Shown here: piece by piece, positions 42,564 through 51,416 of the stretch | Position numbering within the stretch: the first letter of the stretch is position 1 | How the letters are laid out: every line of letters begins with the position of its first letter | NCBI GenBank assembly: GCA_963708095.1 | Contig: OY970182.1 | Span: 3,596,001 to 3,660,000, forward strand | Direction of reading: 5' to 3' | From: JAJZVS01 sp963708095 | GTDB lineage: Bacteria; Pseudomonadota; Alphaproteobacteria; Acetobacterales; Acetobacteraceae | Length of the DNA stretch: 64,000 nt | Position numbers and translations under genes: made by a program | The notes under the pieces: model-generated | The model's database searches: none | Seen by the model: only the letters and a program-made list of their open reading frames with translations | Told to the model about the DNA's origin: nothing

Positions 42564-44252
42564 TCACCCCGCCGGCAGCCGCATCACGAACCGCGCGCCC
42601 AGCACGGCGCCGCCGGCGTCACGCCGGTTCTCCGCGCTGATGCGTCCGTGCAGGGCATCGACGATCTGCCGGCTGATGGCGAGGCCGAGGCCCGAATGCT
42701 GGCCGAACCGTTCCTCGCTCGGGCGTTCGGAATAGAAACGCTCGAAAATCTGGTCGAGCTTGCCGTCCGGGATCCCCGGACCTTCGTCCTCCACCATGAT
42801 CTCCGCCATCCGGTCGGCCACTGTCCCGCGCACTGTGATCGTGCCTCCGGGCGGGCTGAAGGATTCCGCATTGCCGATCAGGTTGCGGAACACCTGCACC
42901 AGCCGGTCCTCCACCCCGCGCACCAGCAGCCCGGTGGCCGGCAGGTCGAGTTCGAGCCGCGGATCGGTCTCGGCGCGGGTGGCGTCGTGCATTTCCTTCA
43001 AGGTGCGCAGCATCGCCGCGACGTCCACCTTTTCCGTCAGGGTGCGCGACAGTTCCGCATCGACGCGGGAGGCGTCGGACACGTCGCTGATCAGTCGGTC
43101 GAGCCGTGTCACGTCGTCGGCCATGATGGCGAGCAGTTGCTGCCGCCGCACCGGATCCTCGATCCGCCGCAAGGTTTCGATGGCGCTGCGGATGGAGGAG
43201 AGCGGGTTTTTGATCTCGTGCGCGACGTCGGCGGCGAAGCGCTCGATCGCGTCCATCCGGCGCCACAGCGCCACCGCAGAATCGGCCAGCGCCACGGCGA
43301 GCGTGCCGATCTCGTCGCGGCGCACCAGCAGCGAGCGCGGCACGCTGCCGGTGCGGCCCTCGCCCTCGCGCATTTCCGCCGCCGTCGCGGTCAGCCGCAG
43401 GATCGGGCGGGTAAGGGTCAGCGACAGGTACCACGACAGCAGAACGGTCAGCACCAGCGCCAGGCCGAACAGTCCCAGGATCGACATCCGGATCGCGAAC
43501 AGTGCGGAATCGACTTCGCGCGCCTCGCGGGTGAGCAGGATGATCCCGACCGTCTGCCGGTCGCGCTGCACCGGCTCGGCGACGGTGACGAGCAGGCGGT
43601 TGTCCTCCGTGCGGCGGATATAGGGCGGCATTTCGCGCGAGTGGTCGGAGGAGAGCTTGAGCTCGCTTTTCACGTTCGGCTGCCATTCGGCGCCGGCGCC
43701 GCCGCGTTCCAGGTCGATCTCGCCGGGCGAGGGATGCGGCAGCAGCGCCTGCGCCTTGTCGTACAGCCAGCCGATCGCGCCGAGCAGCCAGCCCCGCTGC
43801 ATCCCGGGCGGCAGGTGCTCGCGCGCGGCGGAGCCGGTGCCGGCCAGGCCGAGCGCCGAATCGGCGATCACGGTGCCGTCCGGGCCATAGAGTTTGGCCT
43901 GCGCATCGGGCGTGGGTTCGGTCAGCCGCCAGAGCAGCGGGCGGGCGAGATCGGGAATCAAGGTGACTTGCTTGCCGTCCACCCGCACCGCGCTCTGCGC
44001 CAGCGCGCCGGCGTACACCCGCGCCTGTTCGCGCAGTGCGACGACTTCGCCTTCCAGCAGTCCGTTCTGGTACTGATCCAGATAGAGCAGCGCCGCCAGC
44101 AGCAGCGCCAGCGGCACCGCGTTGACGAGCAGCACGCGGCGCATGAGCGGGGAGACCCAGTGTCGCCTGGGAGGCGCCCGCCTGGCGTCGGGGCGCGACA
44201 TCCGCGCCGGGGCGCCGTCCTTGCCGGGGCCGGTCTCGGGGGCGATGCGCAT
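42564..44252 (-). CDS. chvG: Sensor histidine kinase ChvG-like
   Basis: A 562-residue inner-membrane kinase that, in relatives, senses acid or envelope stress. In order: a cytoplasmic lead with HWVSPLMRRVLLVN, TM1 (about 38-58), a periplasmic sensor domain (about 60-265), TM2 (about 270-290), HAMP (about 290-345), a HisKA box with H345 in DVAHEIKNPLSS, and an ATPase domain with the N box (VFRNLIGNAESF), DEGPGIP and GLGLAISRQIV. It is transcribed after chvI, 65 bases downstream, forming the pair. No HPr-kinase/PTS genes, often next to this pair in relatives, follow; recJ is convergent. Confidence 0.9.
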   Translation of the reverse strand: MRIAPETGPGKDGAPARMSRPDARRAPPRRHWVSPLMRRVLLVNAVPLALLLAALLYLDQYQNGLLEGEVVALREQARVYAGALAQSAVRVDGKQVTLIPDLARPLLWRLTEPTPDAQAKLYGPDGTVIADSALGLAGTGSAAREHLPPGMQRGWLLGAIGWLYDKAQALLPHPSPGEIDLERGGAGAEWQPNVKSELKLSSDHSREMPPYIRRTEDNRLLVTVAEPVQRDRQTVGIILLTREAREVDSALFAIRMSILGLFGLALVLTVLLSWYLSLTLTRPILRLTATAAEMREGEGRTGSVPRSLLVRRDEIGTLAVALADSAVALWRRMDAIERFAADVAHEIKNPLSSIRSAIETLRRIEDPVRRQQLLAIMADDVTRLDRLISDVSDASRVDAELSRTLTEKVDVAAMLRTLKEMHDATRAETDPRLELDLPATGLLVRGVEDRLVQVFRNLIGNAESFSPPGGTITVRGTVADRMAEIMVEDEGPGIPDGKLDQIFERFYSERPSEERFGQHSGLGLAISRQIVDALHGRISAENRRDAGGAVLGARFVMRLPAG

Positions 44253-44317
44253 CTCAGGTCCCCGCGATGACGGAGGGAGGCGCGCCGCGCGTGGCGTTTA
44301 CCGCACCTCTGGTGATA

Positions 44318-45019
44318 TCAGTGCTCCTTGTAGCGGTAGCCGATGCCGTAGAGCGTCTCGATATGGTCGAAGCTGTCGTCGGTGGCGCGGAACTTCTTGC
44401 GGACGCGCTTGATGTGGCTGTCGATCGTGCGGTCGTCGACGTAGATGTTCTCGCCGTAGGCCGCATCGATCAGCTGGTCGCGGCTTTTCACCATCCCGGG
44501 CCGCGCGGCCAGCGCCTTCACCAGCAGGAATTCGGTGACGGTGAGCTGGATGTCCTCGCCCTTCCACAGGCACTGGTGCTTGGTCTCATCCAGCGACAGG
44601 TCGCCGCGCACCATGATCCCGCCCGGTGCGGCGCCGGAGCCTTCCGCGCGCGAGGCCTCGTTGCGGCGGAGCAGGGCGCGGATGCGCTCCAGCAGCAGGC
44701 GCTGGCTGAAGGGCTTGCGGATATAGTCGTCCGCGCCGAGGCGCAGGCCCATCAGTTCGTCCACCTCCTCGTCCTTGGAGGTGAGGAAGATCACGGGCAT
44801 GGCGCTGCGCGCGCGCAGCCGCTGCAGCAGCTCCATACCGTCCATCCGCGGCATCTTGATGTCCAGCACGGCGAGGTCGGCGGGGCGGGCGGTCAGGCCC
44901 TGCAGGGCGCTTTCGCCGTCCGTGTAGGTGCGGACCTGGAAGCCTTCCTGCTCCAGGGTCATGGCGACGGAGGTCAGGATATTGCGGTCGTCATCGACGA
45001 GGGCGATGGTCTGTTTCAT
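44318..45019 (-). CDS. chvI: Response regulator ChvI-like (OmpR family)
   Basis: A 233-residue OmpR-type regulator. The receiver has the acidic pocket VDDD (8-11), phosphorylated D53 in VLDIKMPRMDG, the conserved T/S (FLTS) and K (IRKPF). The C-terminal winged helix carries TVTEFLLVKALA, DQLIDAAYG and VRKKFRATDDSFDHIETLYGIGYRY in the usual order. ATG at 45019 is used because the receiver begins immediately (MKQTIALVDDD). It is the first gene of the chvI-chvG unit and is divergent from the HugZ-like gene. Confidence 0.93.
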   Translation of the reverse strand: MKQTIALVDDDRNILTSVAMTLEQEGFQVRTYTDGESALQGLTARPADLAVLDIKMPRMDGMELLQRLRARSAMPVIFLTSKDEEVDELMGLRLGADDYIRKPFSQRLLLERIRALLRRNEASRAEGSGAAPGGIMVRGDLSLDETKHQCLWKGEDIQLTVTEFLLVKALAARPGMVKSRDQLIDAAYGENIYVDDRTIDSHIKRVRKKFRATDDSFDHIETLYGIGYRYKEH

Positions 45020-45108
45020 CGGCGGGGGGGTTCCGCTTGGGGGGCCGTATCGGCTCAGGTGGGGCGGCGCGGTGCCCGGATCAGGGGGCCCAGCATGAGG
45101 GGGAGAGT

Positions 45109-45819
45109 ATGACGGCAGAGGCGCCTGCGGACCACCCCGAACCTTCGCCGGTGCTGGCCGTGCGCCGGCTGCTGCGCGCGGCGCGGGTGGCGACGCTTGC
45201 CAGCGCAACCGACGGCCAGCCCTTCGCGTCGCTGGTGACGCCGGCAACCGCGCCCGACCTGTCCCTGCTGCTGCTGCTGTCGGACCTGGCGGCGCACACG
45301 CGCCACCTGCATGCCGAGCCGCGCTGCGCGCTGCTGGTGGTCGGGGCGGCGGCGGAGGCCAACCCACAGACCGCGCCGCGGGTGACGGTGACGGGGCTTG
45401 CCGGGATCGTGGATGACCCGGCGCTGACCGCACGCTACCTGGCGGTGCATCCCTATGCCGCGCCCTACGCCGGCTTCGCCGACTTCCATCTGTGGCGCGT
45501 CCGGCCGGAGGGCGGGCTGTTCGTTGGCGGCTTCGCCCGCGCGGCGCGCTTGCGGGGGGCGGATTTGCGGCCCGATCCGGGAGCGGTGGCTTCGGTCGCG
45601 GCGGCGGCGGGGTCGATCATGGAGCACTGCAATCGGGACCATCCGGATGCGCTGGCGCGGATCGCCGGACGCCCGGGGGCGTGGCGGATGGTGGCGGTGG
45701 ATGTCGATGGGTGCGACCTGGCGGCGGGGGAGCTTGTGGTGCGGGTGACGTGGCACGCACCGGTGGAGGGGCCGGAGGGGGTGCGGGCGGAGCTGGTGCG
45801 GCTGGCGCGCGGGGGGTAG
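45109..45819 (+). CDS. HugZ-like FMN-binding split-barrel protein with DUF2470 domain
   Basis: A 236-residue protein of the pyridoxamine-5'-phosphate-oxidase-like split-barrel fold (about 15-150: ATLASATDGQPFASLVTPA...) followed by a C-terminal DUF2470 domain (MEHCNRDHPDALARI). This architecture matches HugZ-type heme-utilisation proteins and related putative FMN enzymes. The ATG at 45109 has a purine-rich GAGGGGGAG ribosome site; the frame is open upstream. Heme handling is an inference: no heme transporter is adjacent. Confidence 0.8.
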   Translation: MTAEAPADHPEPSPVLAVRRLLRAARVATLASATDGQPFASLVTPATAPDLSLLLLLSDLAAHTRHLHAEPRCALLVVGAAAEANPQTAPRVTVTGLAGIVDDPALTARYLAVHPYAAPYAGFADFHLWRVRPEGGLFVGGFARAARLRGADLRPDPGAVASVAAAAGSIMEHCNRDHPDALARIAGRPGAWRMVAVDVDGCDLAAGELVVRVTWHAPVEGPEGVRAELVRLARGG

Positions 45820-45906
45820 GGGACGCAGTTTCCACGCGTTTCAGCACCTCAAGACAGGAACAAGCGTTCTGCCTCGCATGACTGCATACGGTATCCTCCC
45901 ACGCGC

Positions 45907-46131
45907 TTACGGCCAATCACCCTCAACCACTTTGAGGCGGCCATCACTGGCGTAAGTGCCAACTTCTATTGTCGTCAGGGTAAAGGTCGGACCCTCGTCA
46001 CGAGACAGTTCGTAGTCTTCGATACCTACTTCACTCATGTCGTAATCACCGGGCGGGACAGTGACACGTTGATTGCCCACCACCCAACTCACTGGACCGA
46101 TAATCCTGACTCGCCGTTTCTTGCTTTCCAC
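45907..46131 (-). CDS. Small protein of unknown function (74 aa), third gene of an AT-richer cassette
   Basis: I do not recognise this protein. It starts at GTG (46129-46131) with GGAG seven bases upstream. It opens with a basic patch (ESKKRRVRI), then a likely beta-rich acidic part with SWVVGNQRVTVPPGDYDMSE and ends GRLKVVEGDWP; overall it looks like a small compact soluble domain. It follows the 341-aa gene by 33 bases on the same strand, so the two are probably co-transcribed. Base composition is clearly less GC-rich than the flanking trpE and HugZ-like genes, suggesting transfer. Confidence 0.6.
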   Translation of the reverse strand: MESKKRRVRIIGPVSWVVGNQRVTVPPGDYDMSEVGIEDYELSRDEGPTFTLTTIEVGTYASDGRLKVVEGDWP

Positions 46132-46164
46132 GGACTAACTCCGAGCGCTATTTGAAGCCGAAAA

Positions 46165-47190
46165 CTAGCCGAAAGGAAAACGGCCTGGTCTCGGCTGAGG
46201 TGTCACCAAACCTATAAGTTGATCTATCTTGGTCAAGAGGTCCGACAGCAGCTCACGTATCTCCGGTTCCGGTGACGGCGCGGCCTCTGGTGGGTTGTCG
46301 TCTGCAAACCAATCTGGAAACTCCTTTTCCATTCTTTGCCTAGTTTCCCGATAAGCATTCGGAAGCTGTAAGTCGGAGTTTGGGTCCGGAACAGACCAGC
46401 AAAGCTCGTGAAGACGGTCGCGCTGCGCAGCAGTATGCCAAAGTTGCTTGTTTTCGAGCGCTGCAAATGCGGCCTCATCGCAGTTGCCGCTCTTGAAATC
46501 TCGCGAGACAAGATCGGGCCATTCTGGATATCGGAGTGGATCAACACGCCTGTAGAAGGACAATCGGAGAGAAAAATCATCAGCATCTTTGAGGTCATCT
46601 GGGCTGATCGTATCTGCAATACGAGACCGCAAAAAGAAACTAGCGCCCGGCCAATAGTATTTTTCTGCGCCCGTCTTTGGAGGATCAATACGCCAACGAT
46701 TGATCGCTGTCTCAGATGGAAAGCTAAGAGAAGGTAAGCAGTTTCGCAATAGCCGCTCCAGAACCGTTGCCCACGTTTGATCGGCCGGTAGCGTCAACGC
46801 CAGACCCCATATTTCATCAAACACCTTGTTATGCATATGCTCGGCCCAGCCATCCATGGGTCGATGGTCGCCGTAGGGCTCTTTCAGACGAGGATTGTCG
46901 GCGAGCGCAAGTAGAATGCGGATATATCGCGCTTCGGTAAGATCCGAAAACACGCGCTCTCGGCGAGCAAGGGAAATGATCCCACCGTCGCTTAAACCAA
47001 CATTAGACGCGAAGGCCTCTAACTCCCGAATATGCCCCTGTCCCACCAGATGCCGGAGATCTCGTCCATCGCACCAAATTCCGACCGGCGAAGTGATCTC
47101 ACCGCTAGTCGGATTTGCCCATGCGGCACATCTAATCCCAGGACCGCCCCGGCGGAATACCCTTTGAATGGGTACGGGGCGTTCGGGCAA
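46165..47190 (-). CDS. Protein of unknown function (341 aa), main gene of an AT-richer cassette
   Basis: I do not recognise a known domain. The available start is a TTG at 47190, just after an in-frame stop. The N-terminal ~60 residues look beta-rich (RVFRRGGPGIRCAAWANPTS), the middle is helical and rich in Trp, Tyr and Arg (for example DQTWATVLERLLRNCLPSL and ASFFLRSRIADTI), and the C-terminal 50 residues are Pro/Glu-rich then helical (EIRELLSDLLTKIDQLIGL). There is no signal peptide or membrane segment. Its first codons overlap the end of the preceding small frame by 59 bases in another phase, so the two may be one gene split by a frameshift. Codon use is atypical for the window. Confidence 0.65.
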   Translation of the reverse strand: MPERPVPIQRVFRRGGPGIRCAAWANPTSGEITSPVGIWCDGRDLRHLVGQGHIRELEAFASNVGLSDGGIISLARRERVFSDLTEARYIRILLALADNPRLKEPYGDHRPMDGWAEHMHNKVFDEIWGLALTLPADQTWATVLERLLRNCLPSLSFPSETAINRWRIDPPKTGAEKYYWPGASFFLRSRIADTISPDDLKDADDFSLRLSFYRRVDPLRYPEWPDLVSRDFKSGNCDEAAFAALENKQLWHTAAQRDRLHELCWSVPDPNSDLQLPNAYRETRQRMEKEFPDWFADDNPPEAAPSPEPEIRELLSDLLTKIDQLIGLVTPQPRPGRFPFG

Positions 47191-47386
47191 ACCGTGCGAG
47201 TGCTAAGTCGATTAAGGAATCGCAGCGGCGGCAGAGAATGTACTCCAGTAGCTTGTCGTCGTACCAACGATTTTGCTCCTGCTTCGGACCTGTGCGCGGA
47301 GCATGACGCTCTAACCATCCGTATGCCTCTGCAGAAGAACAGCACGCAAGGTAGTTGGCTTCAACGCGGCGTTCGTGAGGCTTCAT
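47132..47386 (-). CDS. Small frame of unknown function (84 aa), first gene or broken N-terminus of the cassette
   Basis: Starts at ATG 47386 with AAGGA seven bases upstream; another in-frame ATG at 47395 is possible. The protein begins KPHERRVEANYLACCSSAEA and has a helical region with a CRRC pair (LLEYILCRRCDSLIDLALARF). After ALARF the frame decays to a short basic tail. If the frame shifts by one base near 47190, the sequence reads on naturally as GLPERPVPIQRVF, the start of the 341-aa protein. This suggests one ~410-residue protein broken, or read through, at that point. Confidence 0.5.
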   Translation of the reverse strand: MKPHERRVEANYLACCSSAEAYGWLERHAPRTGPKQEQNRWYDDKLLEYILCRRCDSLIDLALARFARTPRTHSKGIPPGRSWD

Positions 47387-47691
47387 CGGATGCATCCTTG
47401 TATCCGCTACGAATCCATTAGCAAGTCGCGAACTCGAACAGCTCCTGTCGCAATCGTACGCGATCTCCAGGTTATGCAGCCATCGGGATAGCGGCCTTGG
47501 TGTAGATATCCGCCGGTAGGCTAAACCGCCACGCGCCGGACAGAAGGAGAATCGTGCTGCCCGATCAGGATGGTGGTCCCGAACCATGGCCCGTCAAACC
47601 GTTCGCACCCACCTCGGCGGGTGCCACAAAGCTACGATGCAGCGCCCGAACCGCCTCCAACGCAGACCCAGCCCAAACGCAAGAAAAGCCC
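47387..47691. other. Region between trpE and the AT-richer cassette, no gene recognised
   Basis: About 300 bases downstream of trpE on its coding strand. A frame stays open through part of it in phase with the 84-aa gene but shows no ribosome site or homology. The G/C content falls from the trpE side towards 47400, marking the edge of the AT-richer patch. trpG, which usually follows trpE in relatives, is absent. Confidence 0.5.
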
Positions 47692-49203
47692 CTACCCCTC
47701 CCCCGCCGCGAACCGCACCGCTTCCTCCGCCGCCCGGAACAGCGCGCGCGCCTTCTGCCGGCATTCCTCCTGTTCGGATACCGGATCGGAATCCGCGACG
47801 ATCCCGGCTCCGGCCTGCACGTACATCGTGCCGTCCTTCACCAGCGCGGTGCGCAGCCCGATGCAGGTGTCCATCGTCCCGTTGGCCGCGAAATAGCCGA
47901 TGCAGCCGGCGTAGATGCCGCGCCGCACGCCCTCCAGCTCCTCGATGATCTCCATCGCGCGGACCTTGGGCGCGCCCGACAACGTCCCGGCCGGGAAGCC
48001 CGCGACCAGCGCATCCAGCGCGTCCTTTCCCGCCTCCAGCCGGCCTTCCACGTTGGAGCTGATGTGCATCACGTGGCTGAACCGCTCGACGACGAAGCTC
48101 TCCGTCACCTTCACGGACCCCAGCTCCGCCACCCGCCCGACATCGTTGCGCCCGAGATCGAGCAGCATCAGGTGCTCGGCCCGTTCCTTCGGGTCGGCCA
48201 GCAGCTCCGCCTCCAGCGCCTGGTCTTCCTCATAGGTCGCGCCGCGCCGGCGGGTGCCGGCGAGCGGGCGCAGGGTCACCACGCCGTCGCGCAGCCGCAC
48301 CAGGATTTCCGGGCTGGAGCCCACGATCGCGAAGCCGCCGAACTCCAGGTAGAACAGGAACGGCGCCGGGTTGATCCGGCGCAGCGCGCGATACAGCGCG
48401 AACGGCGGCAGCGCGAACGGGGCGGAGAAGCGCTGGCTCAGCACGATCTGGAACGCGTCGCCGGCGGCGATGTACTCCTTCGCCCGCTCGACCGCCGCCA
48501 TGAACGCCTCCGGCGTCATGGTGGAGGCAGGCGCCGGCGGCGCAGGCAGCGACACGGGGGGCGCCGGTCGCGGCAACGGACGTTCCAGCGCAGCGCGCGC
48601 CTCCGTCAGCCGCGCCTGTGCGCCCGCCCACGCCGCCTCGGCGGTGATGCCCTCCCGCGGATAGACCGGCGCGGCCAGGGTCAGCTCGTCGTTCACGTTG
48701 TCGAAGATCGCGAACAGGGTCGGGCGCAGCAGCAGCGCGTCCGGCACGCCGATTGGGTCGGGGTTCTTCGCCGGCAGCCGCTCCATCAGCCGCACCATGT
48801 CGTAGCCGAGGTAGCCGACCAAGCCGCCGGCCATCGGCGGCAGGCCGGGCGGCACGTCCATGCGGGTTTCGGCGATCAGCGCGCGCAGGCTTTCCAAGGC
48901 CGGGCGATCGTCGGCCACGAAGGCATGCGGCGCGGCGGCGGCGGCGCGGTTGATCTCCGCCCGCCCGTCGCGGCAGCGCCATACGAGGTCGGGGTCCATG
49001 CCGATCACGGAATAGCGCCCGCGCGCCGCGCCGCCCTCCACGCTTTCCAGCAGGAAGGCGTTCGGCCGCCCTTGCGCGAGCTTGAGGAACGCCGCCACCG
49101 GCGTTTCCAGATCGGCCACGCCGCGCCAGGTCACCAGGCCGCCGCGTCCGCTGTCGTGGACCGCGCGGAACCCGGCAAAACCGGTGGCAAGCGGGGCATT
49201 CAT
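47692..49203 (-). CDS. trpE: Anthranilate synthase component I
   Basis: A 503-residue chorismate-utilising enzyme, the first committed step of tryptophan synthesis. The N-terminal regulatory domain includes the LLESVEGG tryptophan-site motif (52-59). The C-terminal chorismate-binding domain has SSPEILVR, LAGTRRRG, DLGRNDVGRV, HVMHISSNVEG, FPAGTLSGAPKVRAMEII and VQAGAGIVADSDP, all intact. ATG at 49203 is preceded by GAGGT and lies 10 bases after the ppiD stop. No trpG/glutaminase, trpD or trpC follows; they must be elsewhere. Confidence 0.95.
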   Translation of the reverse strand: MNAPLATGFAGFRAVHDSGRGGLVTWRGVADLETPVAAFLKLAQGRPNAFLLESVEGGAARGRYSVIGMDPDLVWRCRDGRAEINRAAAAAPHAFVADDRPALESLRALIAETRMDVPPGLPPMAGGLVGYLGYDMVRLMERLPAKNPDPIGVPDALLLRPTLFAIFDNVNDELTLAAPVYPREGITAEAAWAGAQARLTEARAALERPLPRPAPPVSLPAPPAPASTMTPEAFMAAVERAKEYIAAGDAFQIVLSQRFSAPFALPPFALYRALRRINPAPFLFYLEFGGFAIVGSSPEILVRLRDGVVTLRPLAGTRRRGATYEEDQALEAELLADPKERAEHLMLLDLGRNDVGRVAELGSVKVTESFVVERFSHVMHISSNVEGRLEAGKDALDALVAGFPAGTLSGAPKVRAMEIIEELEGVRRGIYAGCIGYFAANGTMDTCIGLRTALVKDGTMYVQAGAGIVADSDPVSEQEECRQKARALFRAAEEAVRFAAGEG

Positions 49204-49213
49204 CGGGGCACCT

Positions 49214-51128
49214 CTATTGGCCGCTGTTGACGAAACTGTCGAGTTCCGACTGGTCGATCCGCGGATGCGCACGCGCGCGCAGCGCATCGGCGAAGCCGGT
49301 CGCGACGTCGCCGGCGATCGAGCGGGTGAGCACCGTCCGCAGCGCGTCATAGCCCTGCGGGTCCTGCTTCGGATCGGGCCGGACGATCTGGTCCGGCACC
49401 GCGAGCAGGAACGCATCCGCCGTCTGCACCATCGTCGGCTGGTTCGGCTTCAGGGTGAACAGCACGCGCTGCAAGGTGGCCGGCAGGCCGCCCGTCGGTC
49501 CCTCGCGACCGATCAGCGGGGTGGGATGCACGCCGAGCCCGGCCGCGGCCGCGGCGGTGGCGAAGGGCAGGCCGCCCTGCACGGCGACGAGCACGCCGGT
49601 GGCGATCCGTTCCGCCTCCTTGCGCCGCTCGGCCGCGGTCCATTGCGCCGCCACCGCGTCGTGCACCGCGTCGAACGGCTTTTCGGTTGCCGGCGTTACC
49701 TTCTCCACCGTCAGCGCGTAGTAGGCCGAGCCGCCGCCCGGGATTGGCACCTCGGTCAACTGCGCCGGCGGCTGGCCGGGCGCGGTAGCGAAGGCGTCCT
49801 TCACGATCGCCTGGCGCAGCGCGTCCGGCCCGGGGATCGGCGCCGGCTTGCCCTCCGACGTGTTGCCGGCCGAGTCCAAGGTGCCTTCCAGCCCGACCAG
49901 CCCGGCATCGCTCGGCAGTTTCGACAGCCCGGCGCCGGTGCCGAGCACGTTGTCGATCCGGTTGGCGACGTCGTAGAATTCGGCTGGCGGCACGGTCGGC
50001 CCGCACGCGCGCGGCAAGCTCGTCCTGCACGGCGGCGAAGCTTCTGGCCGCGCCCGGGACGATTTTCGTCACTTTCAGCACGTCACTGCCGAGCCCGGTC
50101 GCGATCGGCCCCATCACCGCGCCCTGCGCCGCGGTGAATGCGGCCTTGGCGAGCGTCGGATCGGGCAGACCGTCCTCGGTCGTGTTCGGCAGCTCGACCG
50201 CGGTGCCGCCGGCCGCCCGGGCCGCCGCCTGCATCGCGGGCCAGTCCGCCCCGCCCTGCCATTGTTTCGCCAGCTTCGCCGCCTGCGCCGGATCGTGCAT
50301 CACCAGCACCTGCAGGCTGCGCCGCTCCGGCGTGACGAAGCTCGCCTTGTGCTGGTCGTAATAGGTGCGGAGCTCGTCCGGCGTGACGGTGATCGTCTTC
50401 GCCAGGGCGTCGGCCGTCAGCACCACCGCCTTGATCTTGCGATAGGCGGGGACGCGGTACAGCCAGGGGTGGTTGGCGTAGGTGCGGCGCAGCGCCGCCT
50501 CGCTCGGTGCCGGCGGCGGGGGCGCGGCGGCAAACGGCACCGGGGCCACCAGGGCGGAGCGTCGCTCGGCGCTGAAGGCGAACAGCCGGCGCAGCAGCAG
50601 CCCGGGCGGCGCCACCCCGGTGGTGAGCGCTCCCACCATCTGCTGCTGGGCGATCTGGCCGCTGACCATGCCCAGGAACCGGTCCTCGGAAATTCCGTTG
50701 TTGGCGAGCGCGGCGTTCAGCTTGGCCCGGTCGAACGTCCCCCCCGGTCCCTGGAACGCCGGCATGGCGAACACCGACTGGCGTACCGCCGTGTCCGGCA
50801 CCACGATGCGCAGGCGGCGGATTTCCGCATCGATCGCCGCCTGGGCGATCACCTGGTCAAGCGCGGCCTGCGCCACCTGCCGGCGCAGCGCGGCGGTGAC
50901 GTTCTGGCCCTGCGGCAGGCGTTCCTCGGCCACCGCCAGGTCGCGCTCGAACACCTCGTTGAATTGCGCTGGCGCGATCGTGCGCCCACCAACCTTGGCG
51001 ACCCAGGTCGAGGTGCCGACCTGGCGTACCACGTCGCCCACGCCCCAGACCACGAAGGCGATCACCATGAGCCCGAACAACAGCCGGACAGGCCAGGTTT
51101 CCAGGGCACGGCGGAAGGCGGAAAGCAT
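49214..51128 (-). pseudogene. ppiD: Peptidylprolyl isomerase PpiD/SurA-like, single-base frameshift
   Basis: Begins at ATG 51128 with an N-terminal membrane anchor (LLFGLMVIAFVVWGVGDVV), a SurA_N-like chaperone part and a parvulin-like middle (about 230-370). The frame is lost after LAARVRAD near 50000: homologous sequence continues in the next frame as AEFYDVANRIDNVLG to the stop at 49214. The total of 1915 bases is not a multiple of three, as expected for one inserted base; rejoined, the product would be about 637 residues, the usual PpiD size. It is either a true pseudogene or a sequencing indel. Location between tpiA (divergent) and trpE is the usual alphaproteobacterial one. Confidence 0.85.
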
Positions 51129-51416
51129 GGGCGGATCCGGCCAAAGGAGGAAGGTACGGCGGGTCCTCCTATACGGGCGCCCTGCGGGCTTTGCCAGCGG
51201 GCGGAGATCCGGGCCGGATCGATGGGCGGCAGGCCCCGGCCATCGCCCGGTCCGGAAAATCGGCGCAGCCGGCAACCCTTCATCTCTCCCGAGCTGTGGG
51301 CGTCGGGGCGTGGGTTGCCCGCCGCGGCGGCCCCAGGCCATTCTGGTCGCCACATCCTGCAAGCGAGCGCACGCCCGGCCGGGGTTCCCCCGCGGGTGTG
51401 CCGACGGAGGACACCG

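Noticed and set aside
40699..42567. A 622-codon minus-strand frame opposite recJ
   Set aside because: Mirror frame of recJ; no ribosome site, no domains, composition dominated by Arg, Gly, Gln and Ala.
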